Origin: Agrobacterium cucumeris
Lineage (GTDB): Bacteria > Pseudomonadota > Alphaproteobacteria > Rhizobiales > Rhizobiaceae
DNA: 64,000 bases
Assembly (NCBI RefSeq): GCF_030036535.1
Contig: NZ_CP080387.1
Location: 310,001-374,000 of the forward strand
Reading direction: 5' to 3'
The translations under genes and the position numbers were made by a program. Of the stretch, positions 26,142 to 35,390 are shown in pieces; the stretch's first letter is position 1; each line of letters begins with the position of its first letter. Below the pieces are notes generated by a model. That model was not told where the DNA came from and did no database searches. It saw only the letters and a list, made by a program, of their open reading frames with translations.

Positions 26142-27026
26142 TCAAATGGTTCTAGTCGCCTGAAGATACCAGCCGGGGCGTTTCTTCCGAAGCGATGTTT
26201 CCGCCTTGCAGGCGGCATCGAAGGAATGGAAAACCCCAAAGCAGGTCGCACCCGAACCGGACATGCGGACAAGCGCGGCACCTTCCTGTGACAGCATGCC
26301 GATGATCTCGCCGATCTCCGGCAGCAATGTCTGCGCGGGCGGTTGCAGATCGTTGCGGCTTTGCGCCAGAAAATCCACCCAGCCAATTGTCGCATGTGCC
26401 GGCAGGCGGGGATTGGTTTTGTTTTGCAGGCGTCGGAATATATCCGGTGTCGCGACGGCTTTCAGCGGATTGGCGAGAACCAGAAACAGGCAGGGCAGAT
26501 CGGAGACCGGTTCGATCTCCTCGCCAATGCCGCGTGCGATGAGGGGCCGGCTTTCAAGGCACATGGGCACATCCGCGCCGAGTGTGAGCGCGAGCGATGC
26601 CAGCCTTTCCGGCTCAATCGTAACCTGCCAGTGTCGCAACAACGCCCGCAGCGTCGCCGCCGCATCGGCCGAACCGCCGCCGATGCCGGAGGCGACCGGA
26701 AGGTTCTTCTCGAGGTGAATGGCAACCGGACGGCCTGACTGACCCGTGGCCGCAAGCGCATCACGCAGCCTGTCCCGGGCGCGGGTGACGAGATTATCGC
26801 CGCCATCGTCCGTGCGCAGGAGATCGCCAAAAGGGCCGGAGATCGAGAGGGTGTCGGTATCGGCGTCACGAATGCGAATGGTGTCGCCGGCCTCGGTGAA
26901 TGTCACCAGCGTTTCGAGCAGATGGTAACCATCCGCCCGCTGGCCGGTCACATGCAGTGCCAGATTGATTTTTGCCGGGGCCGCCTCGATGGTCTCGGCC
27001 GCCCCGGAAACCTCATGCACACGCAT
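26142..27026 (-). CDS. ispE: 4-diphosphocytidyl-2-C-methyl-D-erythritol kinase
   Basis: ATP-dependent kinase of the MEP isoprenoid pathway. The 294-residue protein begins with APAKINLALHVTGQRADGYH, the usual IspE start after a short leader, and has the GHMP ATP-binding motif PVASGIGGGSADAAATL at about residues 103-119, plus VRMSGSGATCFGVF near the C-terminus. It starts six bases after the stop of the TPR protein gene and is followed by moaB, so all three are probably one transcript. With ddsA just upstream, the region supplies precursor and prenyl chain for ubiquinone. Confidence 0.96.
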   Translation of the reverse strand: MRVHEVSGAAETIEAAPAKINLALHVTGQRADGYHLLETLVTFTEAGDTIRIRDADTDTLSISGPFGDLLRTDDGGDNLVTRARDRLRDALAATGQSGRPVAIHLEKNLPVASGIGGGSADAAATLRALLRHWQVTIEPERLASLALTLGADVPMCLESRPLIARGIGEEIEPVSDLPCLFLVLANPLKAVATPDIFRRLQNKTNPRLPAHATIGWVDFLAQSRNDLQPPAQTLLPEIGEIIGMLSQEGAALVRMSGSGATCFGVFHSFDAACKAETSLRKKRPGWYLQATRTI

Positions 27027-27032
27027 GCGGCA

Positions 27033-28880
27033 TCAGGATTTCTTGTCCGGGGCAGGCACAGGAGCCGGTGCCGGAGGAGCCGGCGGTTGCGGCGCGACGT
27101 CCTTCTTGGCGGTATTTTCGGCATCCTTTTCGAGAGGCGGCAGGCCGTTGGCGATCTTTTCCTTCACCTTGGCCTTGTCCACGTCATCGCTGTCGCCGAT
27201 CAACGCACGGTTCCACTGGTAGACCGCTTCGATCTTGCGGCCCACGCGCCAATAGGCGTCGCCAAGATGGTCGTTGATGGTCGGATCGCCGGCCTTGAGT
27301 TCGATTGCCCGCTCCAGTTCGGTCACCGCGTCATCAAAAGCGCCGAGACGATAATGCGCCCAGCCAAGCGAATCGACGATATAACCGTCATTCGGGCGAA
27401 GCTCGACGGCGCGGCTGATCATCTTCATGCCTTCGTCGAGATTGATGCCCTTATCCACCCACGAATAACCGAGATAGTTCAGCACCTGCGGCTGTTCCGG
27501 GTTCAGTTCCAGCGCCCGCTTGAAATTCGGTTCGGCCTTGTCCCATTCCTTCAGGCGCTCATAGGCGATACCGCGCTGGAAGAACACCGACCAGTCGGAT
27601 TTCTGCGGCACGGCACCGATCACCTCGATGGCCTTGTCGTAGTTTTCGGCCATGGCCTTGTAGTCCTTGGCGTCCGAAAGCACGCTGCCATAAGCGAGGT
27701 AGGAGCGAACGTCCTTCGGGTCGGATTCGAGCAGGGATTTGAGGTGCTGGCGCGCCTCATCCACCTTGCCGGTCTGCGCCAGCGTCAGTCCGAGCTGCAG
27801 CTCGGAGATGCGATACATTGGCGAATCCTTCGGCACATCGCGGTAAAACACGATGGCGCGTTCAGGCTGCTTCATGGCTTCAGCAAGCCCGCCGAGAAGA
27901 ATAAGCGTATCGGGGCTTTTCTGATCGAGCGCGCGTGATGTCTGCAGATAAAGCGTGACGATTTCCTCGGCGCCTTCACGGTTCAATGCCCCGGCAATCG
28001 AGAACATGACACTGGCGGCGCCTTCCACCGCATTGGTGATCTGCTGTTCCGGCTTCTCACCCTTTTCGATTGCTTCGCGAAGCGCTTTCAACGGCGCGTA
28101 ATTCGGCGCGAAAGTATCGCCGACCGCAATCGCGTCCAGCGCCTTCTGCCTGTTGCCGGCGGAAGCCTCGAGGCGTGCCAGCGCCATCACCGCGCGCATA
28201 TAGGTATCGGACGCCGTTGCGCCGCCTTCGCGATCCGTCACCGCTTCGTTGAGGCTCTTGCGGGCCGCATCGATATTGCCGCTGACAAGGGCGATGGCCG
28301 CCGCATTGTATTTCTGGAAGATCGAAATCCAGCCCGGGCCCTTCATGTTGTTGACAAGCGCCAAAGCTTCCTTCGGCTTGCCGGAACCGGCACGCGCCCA
28401 TGCGGTCAAAAGCGTGTTGACCATGCGGTCAAGATCGTTCGGGCCGGTATATTTCAGGATTTTCTCGGCCTTGGTGAATTCCTTGTCCTTGATGGCGTCA
28501 AGGCCACGCACGATGGTCGTCACCCGCTCGACGGACGTATCGTCCTTCATCGAATCGGCGATCTTGGCGCCAGCCTCGAAGTTGCCGCTCAGAAGTTCGG
28601 CGATCATCAGCCGCTGGCGGATTTCCGAATTGGCCGGATCGAATTCCAGCGCCTTCTTGTAGAGCGAAATCGCGGTGGGATAGTCCTGATCGACATCGGC
28701 ATTGCGCCCGGCAAGGAAAGCGCCGGAGAAGGTGTTCACCTTGGCCGGATCGAACGTAACGGCCTTCTCTTCCGTTTTCGCCTTTGTCTCCGCAAGGCCG
28801 GGGCTTGCGCCCGCGCCGATTGCGAGAGCAGCGGCAAGAGCCGCGCTGCAGAGAAGACGGAGTGCTGGTTTACGCCGCAT
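27033..28880 (-). CDS. Exported tetratricopeptide-repeat protein
   Basis: A 615-residue protein with a cleavable signal (MRRKPALRLLCSAALAAALA, ending GLAE). The mature part consists of many TPR units; clear ones are AGRNADVDQDYPTAISLYKK, then EWDKAEPNFKRALELNPEQP and KAGDPTINDHLGDAYWRVGR. The C-terminus is a Pro/Ala-rich tail (PQPPAPPAPAPVPAP). It is the common alphaproteobacterial periplasmic TPR protein found next to ispE; partners are unknown. The start at 28880 has AAAGG upstream and directly begins the signal; two in-frame ATGs lie upstream. Confidence 0.88.
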   Translation of the reverse strand: MRRKPALRLLCSAALAAALAIGAGASPGLAETKAKTEEKAVTFDPAKVNTFSGAFLAGRNADVDQDYPTAISLYKKALEFDPANSEIRQRLMIAELLSGNFEAGAKIADSMKDDTSVERVTTIVRGLDAIKDKEFTKAEKILKYTGPNDLDRMVNTLLTAWARAGSGKPKEALALVNNMKGPGWISIFQKYNAAAIALVSGNIDAARKSLNEAVTDREGGATASDTYMRAVMALARLEASAGNRQKALDAIAVGDTFAPNYAPLKALREAIEKGEKPEQQITNAVEGAASVMFSIAGALNREGAEEIVTLYLQTSRALDQKSPDTLILLGGLAEAMKQPERAIVFYRDVPKDSPMYRISELQLGLTLAQTGKVDEARQHLKSLLESDPKDVRSYLAYGSVLSDAKDYKAMAENYDKAIEVIGAVPQKSDWSVFFQRGIAYERLKEWDKAEPNFKRALELNPEQPQVLNYLGYSWVDKGINLDEGMKMISRAVELRPNDGYIVDSLGWAHYRLGAFDDAVTELERAIELKAGDPTINDHLGDAYWRVGRKIEAVYQWNRALIGDSDDVDKAKVKEKIANGLPPLEKDAENTAKKDVAPQPPAPPAPAPVPAPDKKS

Positions 28881-29070
28881 GAGGGAACCTTTGCCTTTGT
28901 GCGAATGCACGGAAAAATCAGTTTCCATTGTTTGGTCACGATAGAATGGCTTTTTTGAAGCAACCCCGCAAGAAATTATGGCCCGGCCACAATCGCGCCT
29001 TGCGAAAAATCCGACCCGAAACATCGGGCGGACGGTCCTGTCCATCCGCCGTTTGCGTGGGCCTTTAGCC

Positions 29071-30087
29071 TCAGTTCAGACGCTCGATGCAGAAGTCGAT
29101 CACTTCCAGAAGCGCATTTTTCCACGGGCTCTGTGGCAGCGGCGCCAGCGCATCGCGGGCAATGGTGCCATAATGTGTGGCGCGGCCGATCGTATCGCCA
29201 AGACCATTATATTTGGTGATCAGGCCAAGCGCCTTTTCGAGGTTTTCATCGCTGCTTTCGCCCTTTTCGATGGCGTTTCGCCAGAAGGCGCGCTCGTCCT
29301 GCGTGCCGCGACGATAGGAAAGGATGACCGGCAGCGTAATCTTGCCTTCGCGGAAATCGTCGCCGGTATTCTTGCCGAGATCGGCGGACTTGCCGCCATA
29401 ATCGAGGACGTCATCGACGAGCTGGAAGGCGAGGCCGAGATTCATGCCGTAGGATTTGAGCGCGCTGCGGGTTGCCTTGTCGGTCTTGGCGACAATCGGG
29501 CCGACTTCCGCCGCAGCCGCAAACAGGGCCGCCGTCTTGGCGCGAATCACCTGCAGATAATCGTCTTCGGTGGTTTCCATGTTCTTGGCGACCGAAAGCT
29601 GCAGCACCTCGCCCTCGGCGATGACCGAAGCGGCCGTGGACAGCACATCGAGGGCGTCGAGCGAGCCGACATCCACCATCATGCGGAAGGCCTGGCCGAG
29701 CAGGAAGTCGCCGACGAGAACGCTTGCCTGGTTGCCCCAGATGGTGCGGGCGGTGGATTTGCCGCGGCGCAGGTCGCTTTCATCCACCACATCGTCATGC
29801 AAAAGCGTCGCCGTGTGCATGAATTCCACGCTGGTGGCGAGCTTGATGTGGTGATCACCCTCGTAACCGAACATCGAGGCCGAAGCGAGCGTCAGCATCG
29901 GCCGCAGGCGCTTGCCGCCGGATGAGATCAGATGATTGGCCACCTCGGGTATCATCTGGACATCGGAACCCGCCTTGGAGAGGATAAGCTGGTTCACCCG
30001 TTCCATGTCGGGGCGGGTCAGGTCGACAAGCGGCTTGACGGATGCGAGTTTGTTTTTGCTTTCTTCAAGCGGTATGACGACGCCCAA
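29071..30087 (-). CDS. ddsA: Decaprenyl (polyprenyl) diphosphate synthase
   Basis: Builds the C50 side chain of ubiquinone-10 from farnesyl or geranylgeranyl diphosphate and IPP. Both aspartate-rich motifs are present: first LLHDDVVDESDLRRGK, second FQLVDDVLDYGG; GGKRLRPML precedes them. A small residue pair before the first motif allows long chains. The TTG at 30087 (MGVVIPLEESKNKLASVK) follows CAGGAG and gives 338 residues. The open frame continues to a TTG at 30147 (358 residues) without a ribosome site; that longer form may be what some annotations use. It is divergent from the DUF2007 gene. Confidence 0.94.
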   Translation of the reverse strand: MGVVIPLEESKNKLASVKPLVDLTRPDMERVNQLILSKAGSDVQMIPEVANHLISSGGKRLRPMLTLASASMFGYEGDHHIKLATSVEFMHTATLLHDDVVDESDLRRGKSTARTIWGNQASVLVGDFLLGQAFRMMVDVGSLDALDVLSTAASVIAEGEVLQLSVAKNMETTEDDYLQVIRAKTAALFAAAAEVGPIVAKTDKATRSALKSYGMNLGLAFQLVDDVLDYGGKSADLGKNTGDDFREGKITLPVILSYRRGTQDERAFWRNAIEKGESSDENLEKALGLITKYNGLGDTIGRATHYGTIARDALAPLPQSPWKNALLEVIDFCIERLN

Positions 30088-30198
30088 GGGACAGGACTCC
30101 TGTTCGAATTTGAATTCGACAATAAAAACTGGCGCCTTGCGCGGCAAGGGGCGAATTGCCGCTAGCCATTCAAAAAGATGGGAATTTAGGGCTTATCC

Positions 30199-30429
30199 AT
30201 GCGTGAACTGATCCGTACCAACGATGCCGTGCTGCTCTCCTTCGCTGAAAGCCTGATGAAGGACGCCGGCATCCACTGCCTTGTTGCCGATCAGGCGATG
30301 AGCATTCTGGAAGGTTCGCTCGGTCTTTTGCCCCGAAGGTTCCTTGTGGAAGAGGATCGTGCCGATGAGGGCCGACGCATCCTCATCGATGCCGGGCTGG
30401 GGGACGAGTTGCGGGGCGAAGAGGCTTAA
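30199..30429 (+). CDS. DUF2007 domain small protein
   Basis: A 76-residue soluble protein that matches the DUF2007 fold over its whole length: MRELIRTNDAVLLSFAESLM, AGIHCLVADQAMSI, LPRRFLVEEDRADEGRRIL. The domain resembles GlnB-like or signal-transducing folds but has no established function. The following methyltransferase gene starts six bases after its stop, so they are co-transcribed. It shares a 111-base divergent region with ddsA. Confidence 0.85.
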   Translation: MRELIRTNDAVLLSFAESLMKDAGIHCLVADQAMSILEGSLGLLPRRFLVEEDRADEGRRILIDAGLGDELRGEEA

Positions 30430-30435
30430 GGCGAC

Positions 30436-31236
30436 GTGGGCGACGATATTTCCGAAACGATTGACGCCTTTCACCGGGGCCGGTTTCACATCCTTCAGCC
30501 GAAGGGCAGGGGGCACCGCGCCGGCATGGACGCCATGCTTCTGGCCTCGCTGGTGGCGGATGACCGCCCCTGCCGGGTAGCAGATCTCGGTGCGGGTGCA
30601 GGTGCGGCGGGTTTTGCGGTTGCCGCCCGGCTGGAGACAGCCGGGGTAACGCTTTACGAACGCTCGCCGGAAATGGCGGATTTTGCCCGCCGCAGCCTGT
30701 TGCTACCGGAAAACGCTGCTTTTTCCGCTCGGGTAAGCGTGCGCGAGGCCGACGTTACCCTGCGGGCGAAAGCGCGTGTCGAGGCAGGATTGCCCGATGA
30801 CTATTTTCACCATGTCATCATGAACCCGCCCTATAATGATGCGGGCGACCGCCGCACGCCGGATGCTCTGAAGGCCGAAGCCCATGCCATGACGGAGGGC
30901 CTGTTCGAGGACTGGATCAGAACCGCAGGGGCGATCATGGTTTCGGGCGGGCAGCTGTCGCTGATTGCACGGCCGCAATCGGTGGCGGACGTCATTGCCG
31001 CCTGCGGCAGCCGCTTCGGCGGCATGGAGATTACCCTCATCCATCCACGTCCTGGCGAGGACGCGGTGCGCATGCTGGTTACGGCCATCAAGGGCTCGCG
31101 GGCGAGGCTGTCATTCCGCTCGCCGCTCATCATGCACGAGGCCGACAGCCATGCCTTTACCCCCTTCGTGGATGACCTGAACAATGGCCGCATTGCCTAT
31201 CGCCGTAATGTAAAGGCAATCAGAGCCGGCTTATAA
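30436..31236 (+). CDS. tRNA1(Val) adenine-N6 methyltransferase-like protein
   Basis: A 266-residue class I SAM-dependent methyltransferase. It has the glycine-rich SAM motif VADLGAGAGAAGFAVA and the catalytic NPPY motif for adenine N6 methylation (HHVIMNPPYNDAG), with FHRGRFHILQPKG and GMDAMLLASLV at the N-terminus as in TrmN6/YfiC. tRNA1(Val) A37 is the target of that group; other nucleic-acid targets are possible. GTG start, in tight linkage with the DUF2007 gene. Confidence 0.85.
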   Translation: MGDDISETIDAFHRGRFHILQPKGRGHRAGMDAMLLASLVADDRPCRVADLGAGAGAAGFAVAARLETAGVTLYERSPEMADFARRSLLLPENAAFSARVSVREADVTLRAKARVEAGLPDDYFHHVIMNPPYNDAGDRRTPDALKAEAHAMTEGLFEDWIRTAGAIMVSGGQLSLIARPQSVADVIAACGSRFGGMEITLIHPRPGEDAVRMLVTAIKGSRARLSFRSPLIMHEADSHAFTPFVDDLNNGRIAYRRNVKAIRAGL

Positions 31237-31325
31237 ATATCGCCGTTCCGCCGGCCGCACCATTGTGTTTTCCCGGGCGATACATACATGCCTGACGAAC
31301 AGGCAAATGCTGCGAGGATTGAGTT

Positions 31326-32192
31326 GTGGGTTTTTTGAAGTATCTGGTACCGAAACGCTTTCGCAAAAAAGAACTCGTCATCCCTGTCGTGCGCATGCAT
31401 GGCGCGATCATGGCGGGCGGCAGCCAGTTTCGTCCCGCGCTTAATCTAGCCTCCTATGCGCCGCTGCTTGAAAAGGCCTTCGCCATCAAGGACGCGCCGG
31501 CCGTCGCCATTTCGCTCAACTCTCCCGGCGGCTCGCCGGTACAGGCGCGGATGATCTATAATCGCATCCGCCAGCTTGCCGAGGAAAACGACAAGAAAGC
31601 CCTGATCTTCGTGGAGGATGTGGCGGCCTCCGGTGGCTACATGATCGCGCTTGCCGGTGATGAGATCATTGCCGACCCCACCTCCATCGTCGGCTCGATC
31701 GGCGTCGTCTCCGGCGGTTTCGGTTTTCCGGAAATGCTGCGGAAGATCGGCGTGGAGCGTCGCGTCTACACGGCCGGCGAAAACAAGGTCATCCTCGATC
31801 CCTTCCAGCCGGAAAAGGAAGGCGATATCGATTACCTGAAGTCGCTTCAGGTCGAAATCCACAATGTTTTCATTGATATGGTGAAGATGCGCCGCGGCGC
31901 GAAACTGGTCGACGATGAGACGATCTTCTCCGGCCTGTTCTGGACCGGCATGCGTGGCCTCGATATCGGCCTGATCGACGGGCTGGGCGACATGCGTGAG
32001 GTGTTGCGCCGCCGTTACGGCGAAAAGATCAAGCTTCAGCTCATCAGCGGCGGGCGCACCCTGTTCGGCAAAAAGGTGCCGGGCGTGAATGCGGCACTCG
32101 GCCTGAATGGCGAAAGGCTCGCTGCAGGCGCAGTCTCGGGACTTGCGGAGGTTGCCGAAGAAAAGGCATTGTGGTCGCGTTTCGGTCTTTGA
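31326..32192 (+). CDS. S49-family serine peptidase (SppA/SohB-like), no membrane anchor
   Basis: A 288-residue ClpP-fold protease. The nucleophilic serine lies in VEDVAASGGYMIALAGDEI and the lysine base is probably in the TAGENKVILD stretch; SLNSPGGSPVQA is also typical. Unlike SppA or SohB it has no hydrophobic N-terminal anchor (MGFLKYLVPKRFRKKELVIP is basic, not a span). GTG start. The next gene, 20 bases on, encodes a 64-residue single-span protein which could serve as its membrane partner; that is inference. Likely role: cleavage of signal or membrane peptides from the cytoplasmic side. Confidence 0.88.
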   Translation: MGFLKYLVPKRFRKKELVIPVVRMHGAIMAGGSQFRPALNLASYAPLLEKAFAIKDAPAVAISLNSPGGSPVQARMIYNRIRQLAEENDKKALIFVEDVAASGGYMIALAGDEIIADPTSIVGSIGVVSGGFGFPEMLRKIGVERRVYTAGENKVILDPFQPEKEGDIDYLKSLQVEIHNVFIDMVKMRRGAKLVDDETIFSGLFWTGMRGLDIGLIDGLGDMREVLRRRYGEKIKLQLISGGRTLFGKKVPGVNAALGLNGERLAAGAVSGLAEVAEEKALWSRFGL

Positions 32193-32212
32193 TATCGCGG
32201 GAATAGGGCCTT

Positions 32213-32407
32213 ATGGCGCAGCTGATTACAATCATCCTTCTGGTGGTGGGATCCATCATCCTTTACCGCCGCTTTGTGCGCGACGCGCAAAAGCTGTCCG
32301 CAAAATCGAAACAGCGCGAAAAGGAACGCGAGACCGGCGCCATCGGCACGCTGATCAAGGACCCTGAGACGGGCGAATATCGCGTCAAGCGCGAGGATGA
32401 TGCGTAA
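32213..32407 (+). CDS. Small single-span membrane protein linked to S49 peptidase
   Basis: A 64-residue protein: one N-terminal span (MAQLITIILLVVGSIILYRR), then a charged helix (DAQKLSAKSKQREKERETG) and a conserved-looking tail (GTLIKDPETGEYRVKREDD). It begins 20 bases after the S49 peptidase stop. No family name recognised, though the tail resembles short conserved rhizobial proteins. Confidence 0.75.
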   Translation: MAQLITIILLVVGSIILYRRFVRDAQKLSAKSKQREKERETGAIGTLIKDPETGEYRVKREDDA

Positions 32408-32615
32408 CCGCGGGCGCGAAGCGAGGCGTTTCGCCGGCATCGGGGCTTAAGTCACAAGTTAACCCAAAAAGCAGCTTGTTCAGATATACCCCAATTTCTG
32501 CAAGTATTTTTGCCGGATTTATGCAACTACTGGTCCCCGATATTTGAGATCGATCTGCAGCGCTTCGCCCAAAGCTGGCTGAAGCCGCGCACGAGCTTGC
32601 TGGACGGGGTATTTT

Positions 32616-33596
32616 TTGCAGAAAGTTCATTCCATTCAGTTTTTGCGAGCAGTCGCAGCGCTGGCAGTCATGTTTTTCCACATTGCCGGCACGCCTTTCA
32701 CGATCGGCGCAGCCGGAGTGGATGTTTTCTTCGTCATATCCGGATTTGTCATGGGGTTGGTCGCTGACAAGTCGCCACCCGGCAAGTTCCTGCGCCATCG
32801 TCTCTTCCGTATCGTGCCGCTTTACTGGGCCATCACATTCGTCATGTGCCTTGGCGCACTGGCCGGGGTGTTTTCCACCTTCACTTTCACGATGGAACAT
32901 CTCTGGAAATCACTGCTCTTCGTCCCCTATGTCAACGCTGCGGGCCAGGTGACGCCGCTGGTGCTGGTGGGCTGGACGCTGAATATGGAGATATTCTTCT
33001 ATCTTGTATTCGCGCTGGGTCTTGCATTGCGCGCGCCGATCGCCGTAACCGTCGTCATCCTGTCGGCAATGGTGGCCGTGGGGCAGCTGGCGGACTGGCA
33101 ATCGCCATTCATGCAGATTTGGGCATCGCCCCTGCTGCTGGAATTCCTCGCGGGGCTTATCCTGTCTCGGATTGCCTTTGCGAGCATGCGCAGTGGTATC
33201 GCCGCTCTCGCCCTGTCTTTTGTCGGGTTTGCTTTTGCGGCGGGTATCGGTGAGCAATTTGGTCTTTTGCGTATCGTGAGCTGGGGCCTGCCTGCCTTTC
33301 TGCTCGTCGCGGGTTGTGTCTGGATCGAAAGAGCCGGTGGCTGGCCTGAAGCGTGGCTGAAGCCTTTCGAAATTGTCGGCGACGCCTCCTATGCGCTTTA
33401 TCTCCTGCACGGGCTGGTCATTTCGATCGTCCTGAAGGTCATAGCACCGGGTTTTGCGGCGAGCATCGTGATCGTTGTCGTTGCGCTGGCTGTGTCTATT
33501 GCGGCGCATATTCTGTTTGAAAAGCCGGTCATCAGGCTTTTCAGAAAGTTCGCAGATCGCGGCATCGCAAGTTCACGGGCGGAGGCGGCGGGCTGA
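32616..33596 (+). CDS. Acyltransferase 3 family membrane protein
   Basis: A 326-residue integral membrane protein with about ten spans. The N-terminus has the family motif HSIQFLRAVAALAVMFFHIA, with the catalytic histidine after the first span, then GVDVFFVISGFVM and HRLFRIVPLYWAIT with the conserved Arg. The family transfers acyl groups such as acetyl or succinyl to extracellular polysaccharides. The start is a TTG at 32616; the protein begins exactly at the expected N-terminus, and GGACGGGG lies upstream. No polysaccharide gene is adjacent. Confidence 0.88.
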   Translation: MQKVHSIQFLRAVAALAVMFFHIAGTPFTIGAAGVDVFFVISGFVMGLVADKSPPGKFLRHRLFRIVPLYWAITFVMCLGALAGVFSTFTFTMEHLWKSLLFVPYVNAAGQVTPLVLVGWTLNMEIFFYLVFALGLALRAPIAVTVVILSAMVAVGQLADWQSPFMQIWASPLLLEFLAGLILSRIAFASMRSGIAALALSFVGFAFAAGIGEQFGLLRIVSWGLPAFLLVAGCVWIERAGGWPEAWLKPFEIVGDASYALYLLHGLVISIVLKVIAPGFAASIVIVVVALAVSIAAHILFEKPVIRLFRKFADRGIASSRAEAAG

Positions 33597-33672
33597 TCCC
33601 CCACTGCTGCGGGTCGCCGTTTCGCATAAAACCTTGACCCTCAGGCCATGCCGTGGCACCAGTCCGCATCCG

Positions 33673-33692
33673 AAGTAAGTCAGTGCTTACTT
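33673..33692. promoter_or_regulatory. TetR-operator-like palindrome upstream of glyQ
   Basis: AAGTAAG and CTTACTT form perfect 7-bp arms around a six-base spacer, 27 bases before the glyQ start used here. Short inverted repeats of this type are typical operators of TetR/AcrR-family repressors. No such regulator lies within the window. Confidence 0.4.
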
Positions 33693-33718
33693 GTCCTCCT
33701 AACGCCGCGATGACTGCA

Positions 33719-34672
33719 ATGACCGATATTCCAGACCATATGAACCCGAAGCGTTCCTTTCAGGCGCTGATCCTGACGCTGCATAATTACTGGGCCGACA
33801 AGGGCTGCGCGGTGTTGCAGCCTTACGATATGGAAGTGGGCGCGGGTACGTTTCATCCGGCAACGACGCTGCGCGCACTCGGCCCGAAGCCGTGGAAGGC
33901 CGCTTATGTGCAGCCATCACGTCGTCCTTCCGACGGCCGTTACGGTGAAAACCCCAACCGTTTGCAGCATTATTACCAGTATCAGGTCATTCTGAAGCCC
34001 AACCCTTCGAACCTGCAGGAACTCTATCTCGGTTCGCTGAAGGCGATCGGCCTCGATCCCTTGCTGCACGATGTGCGCTTCGTTGAGGACGACTGGGAAA
34101 GCCCGACGCTCGGCGCCTGGGGTCTTGGCTGGGAATGCTGGTGCGACGGCATGGAAGTGTCGCAGTTCACTTACTTCCAGCAGGTTTGCGGCATTGAATG
34201 CTCGCCGGTCGCTGGCGAACTGACCTACGGTCTGGAGCGTCTGGCCATGTATGTTCAGGGCGTCGACAACGTCTACGACCTGAATTTCAACGGCCGCGAG
34301 GGCGAAGAGAAGATTTCTTATGGCGACGTCTTCCTGCAGGCCGAGCAGGAATATTCCCGTCACAACTTCGAATTTGCCGATACGGCCATGTTGCATCGCC
34401 ATTTCATCGACGCCGAAAAGGAATGCCAGGCGCTTCTCGCCGCCGGTGCGCCCGGTGACAACGACAACCAGCGCCTGCACAAATGCGTTTTCCCGGCCTA
34501 TGACCAGTGCATCAAGGCAAGCCACGTCTTCAACCTTCTGGATGCGCGCGGCGTGATCTCGGTTACCGAACGCCAGAGCTATATTCTGCGCGTACGCACG
34601 CTGGCGAAAGCTTGTGGCGAAGCCTTCCTGCTGACGGATGCGGGCGGGCTGAACTGGAACAGGGCCGCCTGA
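33719..34672 (+). CDS. glyQ: Glycine-tRNA ligase alpha subunit
   Basis: Catalytic subunit of the bacterial alpha2-beta2 glycyl-tRNA synthetase; activates glycine and charges tRNA-Gly with GlyS. The 317-residue protein shows the near-invariant GlyQ sequence: [71 protein letters not shown] and [19 protein letters not shown]. Start is uncertain: 33719 ([14 protein letters not shown]) is used; ATGs at 33710 and 33740 are alternatives and the open frame reaches 33653. glyS is about 4.1 kb downstream, with lemA, an EPSP synthase gene and a DUF2207 gene in between. Confidence 0.96.
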   Translation: MTDIPDHMNPKRSFQALILTLHNYWADKGCAVLQPYDMEVGAGTFHPATTLRALGPKPWKAAYVQPSRRPSDGRYGENPNRLQHYYQYQVILKPNPSNLQELYLGSLKAIGLDPLLHDVRFVEDDWESPTLGAWGLGWECWCDGMEVSQFTYFQQVCGIECSPVAGELTYGLERLAMYVQGVDNVYDLNFNGREGEEKISYGDVFLQAEQEYSRHNFEFADTAMLHRHFIDAEKECQALLAAGAPGDNDNQRLHKCVFPAYDQCIKASHVFNLLDARGVISVTERQSYILRVRTLAKACGEAFLLTDAGGLNWNRAA

Positions 34673-34704
34673 CGATCTATCTAAGGCGGACAACAGTCTA
34701 ACGT

Positions 34705-34728
34705 GCGGACGCCGCTCATGGCGTCCGC
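34705..34728 (+). other. Stem-loop between glyQ and lemA
   Basis: Perfect 9-bp stem GCGGACGCC/GGCGTCCGC with a six-base loop. No T run follows, so it is more likely a processing or stabilising stem than a terminator. The lemA ribosome site GAGGAGGGG starts a few bases after it. Confidence 0.5.
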
Positions 34729-34750
34729 GCCTCTTGAGGAGGGGTCGGGA

Positions 34751-35302
34751 ATGTTCATCACGCTGGCAATCATCGCGGCAATCGCGCTTTATGTCGTCTT
34801 CATCTATAACGGCCTCGTCAAGGCGCGGCAGATGAAGGAAGAGGCGTGGTCGGGCATCGACGTGCAGCTGAAACGCCGCGCCGATCTCATTCCCAACCTC
34901 ATCGAGACCGTAAAAGGTTATGCCGCGCATGAAAAAACCACCTTCGAGGAGGTGATCGCCATGCGCAACCGCGCGCAGGCCGTGCCGGCGGGCGATGTCG
35001 AGGGTCGTGCACAGGCGGAAGGCCTGTTGTCGCAGGCGCTCGGTAAACTCTTTGCACTCGCCGAAGCCTATCCCGACCTCAAGGCCAACACGAATTTTCT
35101 GGAATTGCAGCGTTCGCTTGAAACCATCGAAGGCGAGCTCCAGATGTCGCGCCGTTATTACAATGGTGCGGCGCGCGATCTCAACGTCAAGGTGGAGAGC
35201 TTCCCGTCCAATCTGGTCGCCGGCCAGTTCGGGTTTTCCAAGGCACCTTATTTCGAGATCGACAATCCGGCCGACCGCGCCGTGCCGACGGTGAAATTCT
35301 GA
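34751..35302 (+). CDS. lemA: LemA family membrane protein
   Basis: A 183-residue protein with an N-terminal span (MFITLAIIAAIALYVVFIYN) and a cytoplasmic or periplasmic helical bundle: GLVKARQMKEEAWSGIDVQ, KRRADLIPNLIETVKGYAAH, FLELQRSLETIEGELQMSRR and YNGAARDLNVKVESFPSNL are the family hallmarks. GAGGAGGGGTCGGGA precedes the ATG. Function is poorly known. LemA is often found with TPM-domain or DUF2207 proteins, and a DUF2207 gene is two genes downstream here, so the pair probably acts together in the envelope. Confidence 0.93.
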   Translation: MFITLAIIAAIALYVVFIYNGLVKARQMKEEAWSGIDVQLKRRADLIPNLIETVKGYAAHEKTTFEEVIAMRNRAQAVPAGDVEGRAQAEGLLSQALGKLFALAEAYPDLKANTNFLELQRSLETIEGELQMSRRYYNGAARDLNVKVESFPSNLVAGQFGFSKAPYFEIDNPADRAVPTVKF

Positions 35303-35390
35303 GGACGCCGTTCCTCTGACGGTTTAAAAACCTCCCGCTCAAATTCCGATAATCCGGCTCCGTGCCGCATTCTTTGACAAGACGACGATC

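Noticed and set aside
29046..29070. Separate small gene or terminator between the TPR and ddsA genes
   Set aside because: The gap contains no reading frame and no stable stem; the sequence upstream of the TPR start is leader.
33597..33718. T-box or other riboswitch in front of glyQ
   Set aside because: No T-box sequence, no glycine riboswitch core and no terminator/antiterminator pair; T-boxes are not expected in this group. Only the short palindrome is present.
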